Shown one piece after another: positions 47,226 to 58,890 of a DNA stretch of 64,000 nucleotides. The position numbers and the translations under genes are program-made. Source of the DNA: Lepas anatifera (taxonomy: Eukaryota > Arthropoda > Thecostraca > Lepadidae); the NCBI GenBank assembly GCA_034440635.1, contig JAOTON010000206.1, forward strand, positions 62,001-126,000, in the 5' to 3' direction. The notes under the pieces were generated by a model. It worked only from the letters and a program-made list of their open reading frames with translations, searched no databases and was not told the DNA's origin. The first letter of the stretch is position 1, and every line of letters starts with the position of its first letter.

Positions 47226-48347
47226 AAATAAAAAACAGGCGCAGGACTGCACTCTTAAAGTTTGGTTGAACTTAGCATTAAACTTTCCAAGCTGAAATTT
47301 CCAGTATTCTTATGTAACAACTCTAATCTCACATGAATACGCTTGAAACCTTTTCCATACCAAAACCCGGCTAATGATCGTCCCATTCTACCAGCGGGCG
47401 GCAGCTGCAGGGTAGATTCCAGTCCCAGAGACCGGCTGCTCCCGTCGCAACAATACCGCCCGGGGGCATATCATCGGCGCCGTGCCGCCCGACTGGTTGA
47501 CAGTTATTGCTCTTTAGCCGGGTCGGGCCGAGAGCCGTGACCCGCGGTCCCGCTGCCGTTAAAACTCGCAATTCGCTGCTGATTGCCGCCAATCCGCACG
47601 GCTAATAGTCGCTGGGCAGAGAAATTCGCGCCAGATTTCGGGCGCTTTTGGCACGAGCATTGTGTTCGGCGAAAATCATGCTAATTTGGGAAGGAGTTAT
47701 TGTGTGCTAGTTCAGACCCAATCTGTGGGCGATGTGTTCAACGGGAGCTGCCGACAGCAGGTTGTTCGGTCGCTCGTTAAACTTTGTGGCCTTTTATTGG
47801 CTCGGATTTGTCGCAGCAGGGTCCCAAAATTGTGTCTCTAACCAGGGAATAGTTGTACAGAATGTTCGGTAATTTCTGGTATACGCCACTGTTTACTTCA
47901 GTCGAAGGATACAAAATAAACGAAAAATATACGTTTTCTGCTTTTTTGGGTCTTGCGGGTAAAGGAAAACCTGACATTTTTGCAATGATGGTGTGCGATG
48001 CGTATGGGAAATTGAATACTGATGTTTGTTTATTTCTGACTTTATCGTGCCATTCAGATTTGCGCACAGAGTATGCGACAGCTAATGTAAAACAATCCAG
48101 TAGGACGTCTACCTGGGCTATTATTGACTCTGGTGCACGCTTGTTACGCGTAGACCCCATAGGTGTTCCGCGAAATCCTTGTTTGGCGTTTTTTATCCTA
48201 AGCTCCCCCAATAGACTTAAATAACCCCCTCAGTTACAAAGGAAAACTTGCAATGTTTGAAACGAGCAACGTATATAGGATATTGCTGTTTGTTTATCAC
48301 TAATATTATCATGTCATTCTAATTTGTGGACAGATTATGCGGCAACG
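47226..48347. other. Overlapping opposite-strand frames of unknown nature
   Basis: A plus-strand frame at 47853-48224 (123 codons, MYRMFGNFWYTPLF...) overlaps a minus-strand frame at 47777-48211 (144 codons). I recognise neither. Part of the region, about 47960-48070, recurs diverged at 48240-48347 (shared GATGTTTGTTTAT-like and CATTC-GATTTG-CAGA words), so a tandem duplication is present. This favours a repeat over a gene, but it is the longest unexplained open DNA in the second half of the window. Confidence 0.3.
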
Positions 48348-48351
48348 TTAA

Positions 48352-49273
48352 CACCCGCACGGGAGGGGTATGGCACTAACGCGCACTGGGGGGGCTGGTA
48401 GGCCCCCTAAGATCTCGGAAACTAAGAGGGTTAGAAAAACGCCACTTGGTAGGTGGGTGGGGGCTATGGTGATCTACATGATGACCAGTTTTCATTGACC
48501 GAGGTCAATATCTTTAAGGTCAAACGAGGTCGTAAAGGTCAAATATTGGCCATGCTGGGAACGATTGGTAAATGCTGTGATTATGCAAGAAAATGGCGGG
48601 AACAAGCTAAATGCAGACAAGGTTCATAGAGAAGAGGTCTCAAAGAGGCTTTCCCACAACTTTTGGGTCAAGGTCATTCAAGGTCATTGACCTTTAATGT
48701 CACCTTATGGTATACTACTTATTATTTACACTTTGACTAACACTGTAGCCACTGTTTGGCAGGAAATGAGGATTGACCTTTCCCTATGACCTTGACCTTG
48801 ACCTTTTGTATTTGGGTACCCTACCGATGACGTCATAGCATAATATATGTTAGACGGGGTAACGTCATTTGGCCGAACGCACAGTGGTCAGTGACCTTGA
48901 AAGTGCAGATATGATCTTGACCTGTGACCTTTGACCTTGACCTTTGACCTTTGACCTTGACCTTTGACCTTGAATTTCATGTGAAGTGACCTTGACATAT
49001 AGTCCCGCTTATATGACGTTATGACGTCACCACTCGGTCTTCAATGCAAGCTAACTGGTCCGACCGCGCGTTTATGGCGATCTCAAAATGCAGGTTTGAC
49101 TTTGAAAGCCTATAAGGCAAAAAATTTTCGGCCGATTTTCAAAAAGTCTTCACCAATTGACGCGCTATTAAATTCTGTTAAATGTGGCCAGGTTTCGTTT
49201 TTCGGCTACAAGCGGTTCTCCGGCCACCTCGGAAAACAGGTGGGGGCCTCCGAGGCCCCCTTCAGCGTGCGTG
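48352..49273 (+). mobile_element. TTAA element F3, complete, 922 bp
   Basis: Flanked by TTAA at 48348-48351 and 49274-49277. The inverted ends are CACCCGCACGGGAGGGG and CCTTCAGCGTGCGTG. It is non-coding. The interior is exceptionally rich in TGACC/GGTCA, with a tight array at 48918-48973. It serves as reference for the copies at 22149, 26534 (inverted), 46231 and 12510. Confidence 0.9.
48918..48973. promoter_or_regulatory. Array of TGACCTTTGACC-type nuclear-receptor half-sites
   Basis: TGACCT is repeated eight times with 0-1 bp spacing, so several pairs read AGGTCAAAGGTCA on the minus strand. This is the known DR1 consensus for RXR, HNF4 and PPAR-type receptors. Some units also read TCAAGGTCA, the extended monomer site of ERR/SF-1. 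The words are seen; binding is inferred. Confidence 0.5.
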
Positions 49274-49299
49274 TTAAGATGGGAGGAAGGAATGACCCG

Positions 49300-49470
49300 G
49301 TCCTTATGATTGTTGGCAGTTAATGATGCAGCAGCTGCCAACTGGCTATACTGCGTCGGCAGCACGCATCCTGTTGGAACAGGGAGGATTTTGGGGGTCA
49401 GATCAGCTTATTTAGAGGCTCCGCTGGGATTTGAACCCAGGACCTGTGTGGCCCTATCTATGATCGCCTT
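49300..49470 (-). repeat. tRNA-like SINE fragment
   Basis: On the minus strand CTGGGTTCAAATCCCAG (49425-49441) is a perfect T-arm with B-box, followed by CGGAGCC as an acceptor-like strand. No matching 5' acceptor strand or D-arm lies upstream, so it is not a tRNA gene. A body with GCTGCCGACGC follows, ending near 49310. Confidence 0.5.
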
Positions 49471-51404
49471 ATTTTGTGCATATAAAGACGGCTGTGGAAG
49501 CTTGCGACGTTATGACTTTAGTCGTGATACGTCGTTGGCAAATGATCACAATAGCTTGCTGCTGTTCTAATTAAGTTGCAAAAAATGAATTTTAACAATA
49601 TCCAAAAACTTCTAAGTAATAATGAAACCATTTTTAGTTCATGAAATCCCAGAACATCTCAAGGCTATACTCATTGGGCGGGGTGAGATCTTTATTGCAG
49701 GAGCTACCGATCATGTCAAAGCACTGGGAAGTAGTAGGGGCGATGGATGAAGCCGCCTCCAGTTTAAAAGGGTTGCACAGCTAAGAAATTCGGTCACATG
49801 AAGTTATTCCTGTTCTCGTACATGCATAACTATTATACTTAGGTCTTACAGCGATCTAAGTACTGCTTCTCAAGGAAATTTTTCATCGGGTGTATCTCTC
49901 ATCGCTGTTTGTTTCCGATCCTAATTCAGGTAACCTGAGAAGCGAGTATAGTGGGATGCTTAACTGCAGGTGAAATAAACTTACTTTATATTCCGTTGAA
50001 GATTTTCGGTTGAATGGCGTCTCATCCCTACCTTATTGCCTGGATCCGGTCTTGGCTTCCCCCGTCCCGCGCCTGGTCGCCACTGGTCATTAAAACGCGG
50101 GAGGTGTAACCGTACTGCGTACAGTTTCTGACAACATGCTCTTTAATATTTCCTCTGTTTATAAGGCAGTCCAGTCTTCAATAATTTGTTTGTAAAAATG
50201 TGACGGGTTTGGAACATCAACAAGGCCTTCGGTTTGACGGTATCTTATGGACTAAGTGGGTACCAAACGTTATAGCACGTCTGACAAAGGTTGGCTGCCA
50301 GAGATCCATGTTCTGGCTCCAACCAGCTTTGGTCTGTGTCACCGATGCGACACGTGGATTTATACAACATTCAACGCCCCACTCTCAGGTGCAAGAACAA
50401 CTGCAGAGCTTAGCGGATGACACTATCACTTTGTTCATGGAGGACCATCGGAGGAGACCAAAATTGATATGGTTAAGAATACAGGTATTCTTCCTACATT
50501 CCCGAAAAAAAGTGTGACTCAAGATTACAATTTACAAAAATAGGCGTCAAAGAACGATTTCTTGGATCACGAATTTTGTATATACTGATGAGATTATACC
50601 AGAATCCAAAAAATACCTCAGATGGGTGTTCTCACTTTGTATACTTTATATCTGAGTGAAACAGAAAACAGCATCTTATGGAGCATTATGTCTTATTCGG
50701 AGATATGACGATAAGCGTCAGGTTTGAAGCAAGAGCAGCCATTCTCCCTTCCCGTAAAAAAACAATTGTGCTTGTATTGTCACAGGGAATGGACCTATTC
50801 GGAGCTGTGTGGTGTTTCCTATTCCGATGCGCCCTCTTTAGTGATGTTTGGTGCTACAGTCTGCTTTGTGACGGATGTCTGAAGTGACAGTACAGCTGAC
50901 GCTGCTGAGTTGAGATGGGCACCATGAAGCCGAATGACCGGCGAAAAGGAACTGCATTTCTCGCTTCTGTCGTGCTTCGCACTGGCTTTTTTCTTACTAA
51001 GTTTTGGACCGTGTAAACACGTCCGCAGGTGTGCGCAGATCGGCTTAAATGTTCCAAGTTCTGTGTTGGTAAAGTGTGTCAGCGGCGTCTTAAATGACAG
51101 CCATCATGTTCTTGCTTGGCTCCACCCTCCCCTTCCCCCGTCATCGCCAGTCCGGGTCCGCCCCCCGCCTCCCCAGCCAAGGATCGGTGGTGACACTCCT
51201 CTGTGGAGCTTAATCTAAGGCCATTCTCGTTGACAGTTGGGTGTTTCCCCGAGAACAGTGGGAGCTGAGAGCATTCCCGCTTTTAATAGCACGTCTCAAA
51301 GCTCAGCTCCCGAGTCGGAGAGCTCTCTTTACCGCCCGGGGAAGGTCTTGGCCCGGGGAACCTCGGGTTACGCAAACTCTACCGAGTGGGAGTGCTACGG
51401 AGTC
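49471..51404. other. No gene recognised
   Basis: Short frames on both strands. One starting with an ATG near 50934 encodes a hydrophobic start (SLLSCFALAFFLLSF) and then low-complexity Pro-rich sequence; it is not recognisable as a gene. Confidence 0.3.
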
Positions 51405-51683
51405 GGTTGTCGACTCCGGGACCGACTCTGGGACCGAATTCGGGACCGACTCCGGGACCGACTCTGGGACCGAATCCGGGACCGACTCCGGGACAGACTC
51501 TGGGACCGACTCCGGGACGGACCCTGGGACAGAATCCAGGACCGACTCCGGCATAGACTCTGGGACCGAATCCGGGACCGACTCCGGGACGGACTCTGGG
51601 ACCGAATCCGGGACCGACTCTGGGACGGACTCTGGGACCGAATCCGGGACCGACTCCGGGAACGACTCCGGGACCGACTCCAG
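51405..51683. repeat. 12-bp minisatellite (GACTCCGGGACC)
   Basis: About 23 units of GACTC(C/T)GGGACC and its variant GAATCCGGGACC. Because the unit is a multiple of three and has no stop word, several frames stay open; one reads Ser-Gly-Thr-Asp/Glu repeats (51241-51687), others Arg-Asp-Arg-Leu or Pro-Glu-Ser-Val. I take these as products of the repeat, not genes. Confidence 0.92.
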
Positions 51684-51689
51684 GTGATA

Positions 51690-52609
51690 TGTATGCATAA
51701 AAGGTGCTCCCGGTGTTCTTTCCTAGACTATATAGGGGTGTGTCGACAGAAGACTTGCAACCCGTGATAATTTAAAGGGTTGAATGTTATGTGATGAGAT
51801 AGATGATTGCAATGAAGCTCGGGGTCGGATTCGACGCAATGTTATCATAGACATCGACTCCGGGAAATGAAGGCTGCTAGAAAGCTCTCAGATCTCAAAC
51901 TCCTCTTCGATTCACCTTTCCAATACTTGATGATTATTTTCAGCAGTCGATTAAGTTTGAAAAGTGTTTGTTTTATTCACGCTAAGAGTCCATCTTGTGC
52001 TCTACTAACTCCGCAGCCCTGCCGAGTGGCCCAGAAAAAATTGCTTGGAATTTGAGTCGAAATACGTAACAATGAATCCATCAATTGGAAATTGTGTGTG
52101 TTAATGATAAGTGATATCAAATGATGGACGATATATATTTAGGAATACATACGCACGTTATCTGACGATGGTTAATGGCTGCTACATGACGATCGTGCAA
52201 AAACGTCGTTTAATATGAAATGTGCCACGCTCGTGAAACGTGCCAGGAAACGTGGATGTTCATTCGAAGCAAATCTGTAATGAAATGTAGTCCACGGTCT
52301 GACCACCGTTCCCCGAGACCCCAACCACAAGAGAAATCGGTTCCGGAGGCACTCGGCCCTGAGCGGGTGAGTGACAGCTGCTCCAGTCCAAACCAGACTG
52401 ACGTGCTCTGTGACAGATCTGACGTGAACATTGAAACCGCACAACAGCCTGCAGTGGGCGCGGCTGGAATCAAACTAAATTTTCATAAAGTTAAGTGCTT
52501 GTAGGAAGCCGCAATGCCCATACTTCTCTGCAACGTGCAATGCAATACTTTTTGATGGTCTGAGATCCAGAAATTTCTGACGGTTGTGCGAATGCCGAAT
52601 GGACCTCCT
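51690..52609. other. No gene recognised
   Basis: Short frames only. Positions 52220-52500 are open in several frames without recognisable similarity. Confidence 0.3.
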
Positions 52610-52817
52610 CAGGGCAGTTGAATAACGGGTACTTCAAAGTTTCGTACCCAAAGTGAGCAGGATCATAATTTAGTACTAGTTTTAGTATAACATACTAGGA
52701 ACATGCTAGAAATAATACTAGTCTAGTACACCCCTATAAGTTAGCACAAACGGCCGCAGCTGGTGACTGTGGTATTTGTTTGTACCCAAACATGCAGGAG
52801 GATCAGTGCGCAGGTAC
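52610..52817 (+). mobile_element. Left part of the element that split the RT (second copy)
   Basis: CAGGGCAGTTGAATAACGGG and about 190 following bases match 3723-3915 with scattered substitutions. The right part is displaced by or lost to N1 copy 3, which starts at 52818. Confidence 0.85.
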
Positions 52818-54513
52818 CAGAGTTGTGCGTTTCCAGAATTTTCTTGAGTCGTCTCAACTCAACTCAAGTGCTGAGAGCAGTTGACTCAACTCCGGCTCAA
52901 CCCATGATCAAGAGTTCAGTGAGACGACTCAACTCTGACTCACGGCTAAATTCATCCGACTCAACTCTGACTCAACTCACGACACAACTCAACTCAAACT
53001 TCGACTCATTTGCAACATGAAATAAATACATGATAAATATATAAATATAAAAAATAAGAAATAAATCAATACACCAGCAAAAATCAAGCTGTTCAGAAAG
53101 TCTGACACGAAACAGAAGATTAAAGAAAGCAAAATCAATTAATTGGCATTCAAACATTGGTTAAAAATTATGCAGCAGCCATGAACAACTTTTTAATTCT
53201 TCCAGACTGTCACTGCCCAAAAAGCTACCACATGCTGCAATTACTCCTAAAAGGAGCATTGCATATAAAACTAGGTAAATGGAATGGAAAGGACCGTAAA
53301 GCGCTAAAGGTACACCAACACAGGCGAAAAAATTGAGCCTCCATACTGTCAAAAAGATTCAAGCTAAAAGAACATTATATAAACTGTATTTTGATTTGTA
53401 GGGATGGTATAGGTATTGCTTTTTCTGTTAAAGAATGAGGCTAGGTAATTTTTATAAATTAAAATTAATATCCCAAGAGTTGTATCAAAATTTAAGCAAT
53501 AATTACCTAGTTGCAATTGCTAATTATAAGAATTACAGCAAACCCCAGGAAAAGTATACCATATATGACAAAGGACAATAGCAATGAAAATTCTATCAAC
53601 GTTGATGTGTTGGATTTAAATATATTCATATTTTAAACCCAATCAAATTTTCAGCTTCAGTCAGGACCTCTAATAAAATACATACCTATCGCTCTTCAAG
53701 CAAAATTGGAGAACGATTTCATAGAAAATTGCTAATGCATTATAGCTATCCAAATAAACACAGATGTCAAGTAAGGGTCTCTGATCAGACAAAAACAGTA
53801 GCAGGAAATAATTCCTCTGATTCTTGAAATAAAGACATCTCAACGTTTTTGTCGAATCAAAGGTCCAATTTTTCAATGCTAATAGCAGTATTTGCTATTG
53901 ATAGGTAAAATGAAAAGGGTGGCGGCAGACAGCGCATTTAGGACAGAAGAATAAATGTAGCATGTAGGCATATAAATATTTGCATTACTTCATGAACTAT
54001 CACGTGATATTTACACTTTTGCCTTGAGGCTAGTTAACCTTGAACCCATACTCGGCTGAATTTGTTTTTCAAAGACAGCAATGGCGCACACACTATTCTC
54101 AGAAAACCACCACTGACGACAAAAATCAGCGACGACGACGCGTGTTGTTGCAGTGTTTAAAGTAAAGAAGTAGCATTACATATTGAAGATGAGAAGTTTT
54201 TGAGAGTTTTGAAATGTATTTTGTAGTGCGTTCCACCACTTCAAAGCCAGTGATAGGAACCTGTTTAATTTTTTGAGTGTATGTATTATTCGTGCCTAGG
54301 GATTCCTTCAGACCGAATGGGCCTTTAAAATAAGCAATTGAACCATATAATTATTGGTTTATTGAAACAAATTGAAACTTTGATTTAAACAATTGAAACA
54401 CTGGGGGAAATTTTTTAAAGAAGGTTAAAGGAGGTTTGCAAAATGTAGGCAAATTCAGACACTTACTTGACAACATGTTTACCTGTTGAGCCAACTTTTT
54501 CGTCAACTCATTG
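52818..54513 (+). mobile_element. hAT-like non-autonomous element (family N1), copy 3, right end missing
   Basis: Starts CAGAGTTGTGCG and aligns to copy 1 through the ACTCAACTC-rich left end and the whole interior up to TTTTTCGTCAACTCATT, then stops about 150 bp before the expected end. It has no insertion at the TTAA site occupied in copy 2 (reads CTGTTAAAGAA near 53429). Confidence 0.88.
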
Positions 54514-55199
54514 TATCTCAGGTGCATATTTGATAATATTTCAGTATACACAGAGCGGGGCTAATACACCCGGGCCCCGGCAAGACGGAGAAGTCGAGGA
54601 ATGCCTTATGGTGCTGCTAGACAAGCTGCGGACATGCAATGCTGAACTACGGCGTCCCAGGTGACGCGGGAGGACCAGGCCGTTTGACAGCAGTGATCTC
54701 GCCGGACGTACAGACGTTTCAATGAAGTCAACAAACGTGAAATGTGAATTTTAACTGCAATTCTTATTGCCAAGCTGGTTTCTCTCTCCATGGGGGCCAG
54801 TTACTAAGCTCGGTTTGCCTTAAAACTGCGATGTGAAAACGGGAGTTTTATGATAAAGCTAGTAGGCTCAAACTCCCGCAACTTACATGCCTTTAGAAAA
54901 AGGAATGGTAAATTTGTGGAAAAATGGGGAAACATGAATTACCTCCAACATCTAAGTAAGTAAAAACCTTCTCTGCATCCTACCGAAATGGGTTAATTGT
55001 TACGCTTTTGTGAATTAGTGATGATTGATAAATCCCCAGACTAGATCACGGGTGGAGAGAGCTAATACAATGAGCCCTCAATTGGGGCACACTGAAAGAC
55101 TGATTTGATTGCTCTACATTTTTTACTCTACCGAAAATAAAGCACACTAGACACGTTGTTTTTCCCCGCTCTGTTTTTAACGCTCGCTTTGACAACAAC
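54514..55199. other. No gene recognised
   Basis: AT-rich with one GC-rich patch at 54555-54710; only short frames. Confidence 0.3.
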
Positions 55200-55376
55200 A
55201 ATGGCGGGCTCTTATGGGGGTGCGGCCATCATCAGAAAACGAGAGACGCTGAGAGTCTGTCGATGGCGGTTCGGATGCCACCGTCGGAACCGACAGCGGT
55301 ATTATTGTAAACAGAGGCGCGGCGGGAACGACGCGGAACTGATCCAGAAACGACACGGGGGCTTTCAGAGCCCGTG
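55200..55376 (+). CDS. Possible small basic protein, unrecognised
   Basis: From an ATG in a good initiation context (ACAACAATGGCGG), 58 codons encode a highly basic, Arg-rich product with three Cys (VCRWRFGCHRRNRQRYYC). It lies in a GC-rich patch. I recognise no family. A chance frame or a first coding exon are both possible; no clear splice donor or promoter was seen. Confidence 0.15.
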
Positions 55377-55682
55377 ATAGGAAACCCAGCAATCAGCGTG
55401 GCAGGCAAGTATATCATAGATTGCACCAGTTTTGTGTGGTATAATTTGCACGTGTTTTCTGTTTGGGAAATTAGTTCTCAGCTCATGCCGGCGAATGGTT
55501 ACACCGTGGCCCATTGCAGTGGCAAATATGCAGGTATTTTAAAGCAGGGCAATAGCAGGCAGCTCCTGGGCTAGGGAGCGAGAGCCCTAGTGCGTTTCCC
55601 GTGTCTTCTTTTGCGACGTTTGAGGACAACAGTTCTAAATGGCTTGACAAAAGCAAAGCAGAAACCTCGCTTATAGTTATGC

Positions 55683-55686
<4 letters not shown>

Positions 55687-55779
<93 letters not shown>

Positions 55780-56057
55780 AGGGAGGGAGGGAGGGAGGGA
55801 GGGAGGAGGGAGGAGGGAGGGAGGGTGGGGAGTGGGTGGGTGAGTGAGTGAGTGAGTGAGTGAGTGAGTGAGTGAGTGAGTGAGTGAGTGAGTGAGTGGT
55901 GAGTGAGTGAGTGAGTGAGTGAGTGAGTGAGTGAGTGAGTGAGTGAGTGAGTGAGTGAGTGAGTGAGTGAGTGAGCGAGGGAGGGAGGGAGGGAGGGAGG
56001 GAGGGAGGGAGGGAGGGAGGGGGGGGAGGGGGGGGGGGGGGGGGGAGGGGGGGGGGG

Positions 56058-56092
<35 letters not shown>
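55687..56092. repeat. Compound microsatellite: GA, GGGA, GTGA, GGGA, poly-G
   Basis: In order: (GA)43 to 55773; GGGA-rich to about 55835; (GTGA)n to about 55978 with one break near 55897; GGGA to about 56020; then a G-rich run to 56092 broken by single A bases. All frames through it (Ser-Leu, Thr-His-Ser-Leu, Pro-rich on the minus strand) are repeat artefacts. Run lengths may be assembly-limited. Confidence 0.97.
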
Positions 56093-56168
56093 CGAGACTG
56101 GTAAAGTAAATTTTTTGTCTGCACATTTTATCAAAACAAATAGTTTGACATCACAGCGGGTATGATTG

Positions 56169-57182
56169 GCCCACGTCCCACCAGGGTTCCGCGCCATTCG
56201 CCCCACCGGGGCCATCGATGGCCTCTAACTCTAAAAATATAGAAGTTAACACAATTCTGGGAAGTACGTTGGAAATCTCGTGTGCATTCAGTAAATGATT
56301 ACTTTATATATTTAAGTGCTCAGGTCAATGGTTTGACCTCCAGAGATCAAGTTGGTTCACGATAGGCTATTACAATTAAGATATGCAATGCTTAATAAAC
56401 CTTGAAATAGCTCTAACGGTATGAGAGCTATTGAGGTCTGGTAAAGGAAGTTTTATAGAAAAATTCCAGGGCTTTCTCCGATATTGGAACATAATGACTT
56501 CCCTACAGTGGTTTGACCACCAGGGGCACCTCTTGACCTAACATGACCTGAGATCACGGAAGGTAAAAAATGGTCGTGTTATATATCAAATGAAAGCCAG
56601 TCACGAGACATACACGATGACGTGTTTAATGCAGCGTTCTAGCATGATTAGGTGAAAAAAGTATAGCCGAAATACTATTTTTGACCCCTGGTGAGCCGTG
56701 ATGACCTCACATAACTCAAATGGCAAATATCGCCCCTGGAGCCCATGAAAGGGTGGCATATAATGCCTGTTGAAAAATATGATCATTTGCGGTCATTTTT
56801 TATGAATTTCGAACCATAAGATTTCCCCATGCTTTTCTATGGGAGAGGTCACCTCGTGAACTGACATTAGGTCACCAAATCTAAAAAACGTCGGATATGT
56901 ATTTGTACACCCTGGTAGAGTCATCAAGTGTAGAATGTTTCAAATCGATGGGCTTAGAAATGTTGATATGGTAGAGCTCAAAAGATGAAGTGAGATGGCC
57001 TTGTTTGACGTCGTTTGGTGACCTGACCTAGTGTGGCCCGGGGTAAAAAAAATTGGGGAATGGTGGGGAAAATGATGGGGTGAGTGATAGACCCTCAACT
57101 GCGGTGCTGCGCTTTGACGTTTTTTTTTACTATTCTGAAAAACTTTAGGGGGCCATCGATGGCCCCTCCACTGGGGCGAGGG
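56169..57182. mobile_element. TTAA element F2, second, older copy
   Basis: Aligns to 37359-38390 over its whole length. The ends are eroded: CCCACGTCCCACCAGGG on the left and CTGGGGCGAGGG on the right, with TTGG and TCAT where TTAA is expected. The GGGGCCATCGATGGCC palindromes near both ends are kept. It starts about 75 bp after the poly-G run. Confidence 0.85.
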
Positions 57183-57186
57183 TCAT

Positions 57187-57523
57187 AGCACCGATCCGCT
57201 ATGCGCAAGAATGTGGCACCAGGCGGCCTACGCTAAGAGACCGCCAGGGTCTCTCACGAAGGGAGAGTATTGAGATGGCGCGGTTATGCACCGGTCGTTC
57301 TCTTATTATTCGCCACTACCGAAAGCGGATTGGACTAGACCCTGAGGCTACCTGCCCAGAGTGCAATGAGGAGGAGGAAACTCTACGACACCTGCTGACC
57401 CTGTGTCCTGCGCGCGCCATCCTACGTCGGGATATGTTCGGCCGGGACGACCCGACCATTCAGGAGGCCCTGGCCGACCGGCCCCGGCTTGTGATCTTCC
57501 TCCGGCGATTGGGGCGCCTATAA
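57187..57523 (+). pseudogene. LINE C-terminal fragment (RNA-binding zinc knuckle)
   Basis: An open frame of about 112 codons ends in RLCTGRSLIIRHYRKRIGL, then CPEC, HLLTLCP (C-x2-C-x8-H-x4-C) and a terminal RRLGRL with stop TAA at 57521-57523. This is the typical last domain of AP-endonuclease LINEs. It differs from the LINE at 41569-45943, so it marks another family. It is 5'-truncated, as is common for LINE insertions, and abuts the end of the F2 element. Confidence 0.75.
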
Positions 57524-58245
57524 CGAGGCGCCCTCCATATGAATATCCTTAAGCCAGAAAAATTATCAGGGTTAACATGGCAGTCTGTCTGAAAGCGCGA
57601 TTCAATGCAAATATACTCGGAGCAGTTCGGCAGGATGTGGGAACTAGCAGGATTGTTCTTGCGTAGTTCTTCCGACGTACGTCCAGCAGTTCTGGACTTC
57701 AGTTTAGCAGGCGTCTCAGGTAAGATCAGGCGATTCCAGTGATATGACTCCCGTTCCAGTCACACTATAAAAAGAAAAGCCAATAGGAAGAAGCCACGCC
57801 GCCATTTTCCGAAGCCCTAAGTGATTGGGCTATTGACACATGTTGCACCATGAATAACATTATTCCATGACTTTGACACGAAATCTTTTGTTTCCCACAG
57901 GGCAGGGTGGCACGGTCACGTGACATCAAAACAATTTCATGCCAGCTGATGATTGAACCTCGTATTCCGGAGATACTCAAATGGGTCAAGTAAAGAGCGT
58001 AAACGTCAAGTAAATGATGCAGTTCGATGTAATTTTAGCAATGCCACCAGCGGAGACTATTCTGGTGCACTGAATTTTCACCGCCGCCTGATTAAAAATT
58101 GGAAAGGTAATAGAAAAGTAGTATTTGCATAGAAATAACATGCGAAACGGTGGAAAGGATATATACTCCGGCGGTTTTCTACCATACTAAGCGACGGCGG
58201 AACGTCCAAATTTATGGGGCGGGGCGCCATGAGCTTTTCAACCTA
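57524..58245. other. No gene recognised
   Basis: Short frames only; the first bases may be 3' UTR of the LINE fragment. Confidence 0.3.
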
Positions 58246-58501
58246 TAGGCGGATGCAGGGGGCAAGGGGGCACGTGCCCCGATCGACTTTCGGCGCCCCT
58301 GAAATGGTCACGGCGCCCCCACTAAAGGTCGATGACGCCCCCTGAAATGTCGCTTCCCCAGGATGCGACAATCGGCGCCCACCGATAGAATTTTGCGCCC
58401 ATTTGATAGGTTTTGCCGGTCAAAAATGGCGCCCCCTGGACCGGACGGCGCCCACCCGGGAAGGTGCCCCCTCCCGATCGGCAATCCTGGATCCGCCCAT
58501 G
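58246..58501 (-). mobile_element. MITE of the CATAGGCGGATCCAG family, inverted
   Basis: The left end TATAGGCGGATGCAGG and right end CCTGGATCCGCCCATG, with C-rich interior (GGCGCCC, AATTTTGCGCCC, GTCGCTTCCCC), are the reverse complement of 4680-4937. No clear target duplication. Confidence 0.75.
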
Positions 58502-58689
58502 TTTGGACCCATTTCTTTTCTGTCAACGCCATTGGGTTACTGTTAAAATTCATGATTTAAGGGGAGGGCACCGTGCCACGGTGCCCCCCAGTTCCACCGC
58601 CAGTGACCATACTCTCATCTTAAAATCGGGCAAAAGTAAAAATATCCGGGCAGCGAAGGATCCAACTTCCAAGGGAAGGAGAGTGTATA

Positions 58690-58890
58690 GAAAATTACCC
58701 ACCCCTCCCACCCCCATTGGCAGACGCAGAGGGGCTTAGGGTGGGTAGCGATTCAGGTGGGCAGATTCAGGGGGTGGGAAGCGACGGTTCAGGGGACGCC
58801 ATTGGCATTCCAAAGCAATCCCGTGACCATTTTAGGGGACGACGAGGGTCGATGGGGGCACCCGCCCCTGGATCCGTGTACGGAGGGGGC
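58690..58890 (+). repeat. Degenerate small element of the same family
   Basis: CATTGGCAGACGCAGAGG at the left, GGGAAGCGACGGTTCAGGGG in the middle and CCCTGGATCCGTGTACGG at the right follow the family order. Confidence 0.5.

Noticed and set aside
47853..48224. Host gene exon
   Set aside because: Not recognised, opposed by an equally long opposite-strand frame, and adjacent to a duplicated segment; kept only as an observation.
49420..49470. tRNA gene suggested by a perfect T-arm
   Set aside because: No partner for the acceptor strand, no D-arm and no anticodon arm at the right spacing; best read as SINE debris.
51405..51683. CRISPR-like array
   Set aside because: 12-bp head-to-tail units without spacers, in eukaryotic DNA.
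55571..56215. Long Ser-Leu, Thr-His-Ser-Leu and Pro-rich frames of about 210 codons on the minus strand
   Set aside because: Translation of simple repeats in any frame; no complexity outside the repeat.
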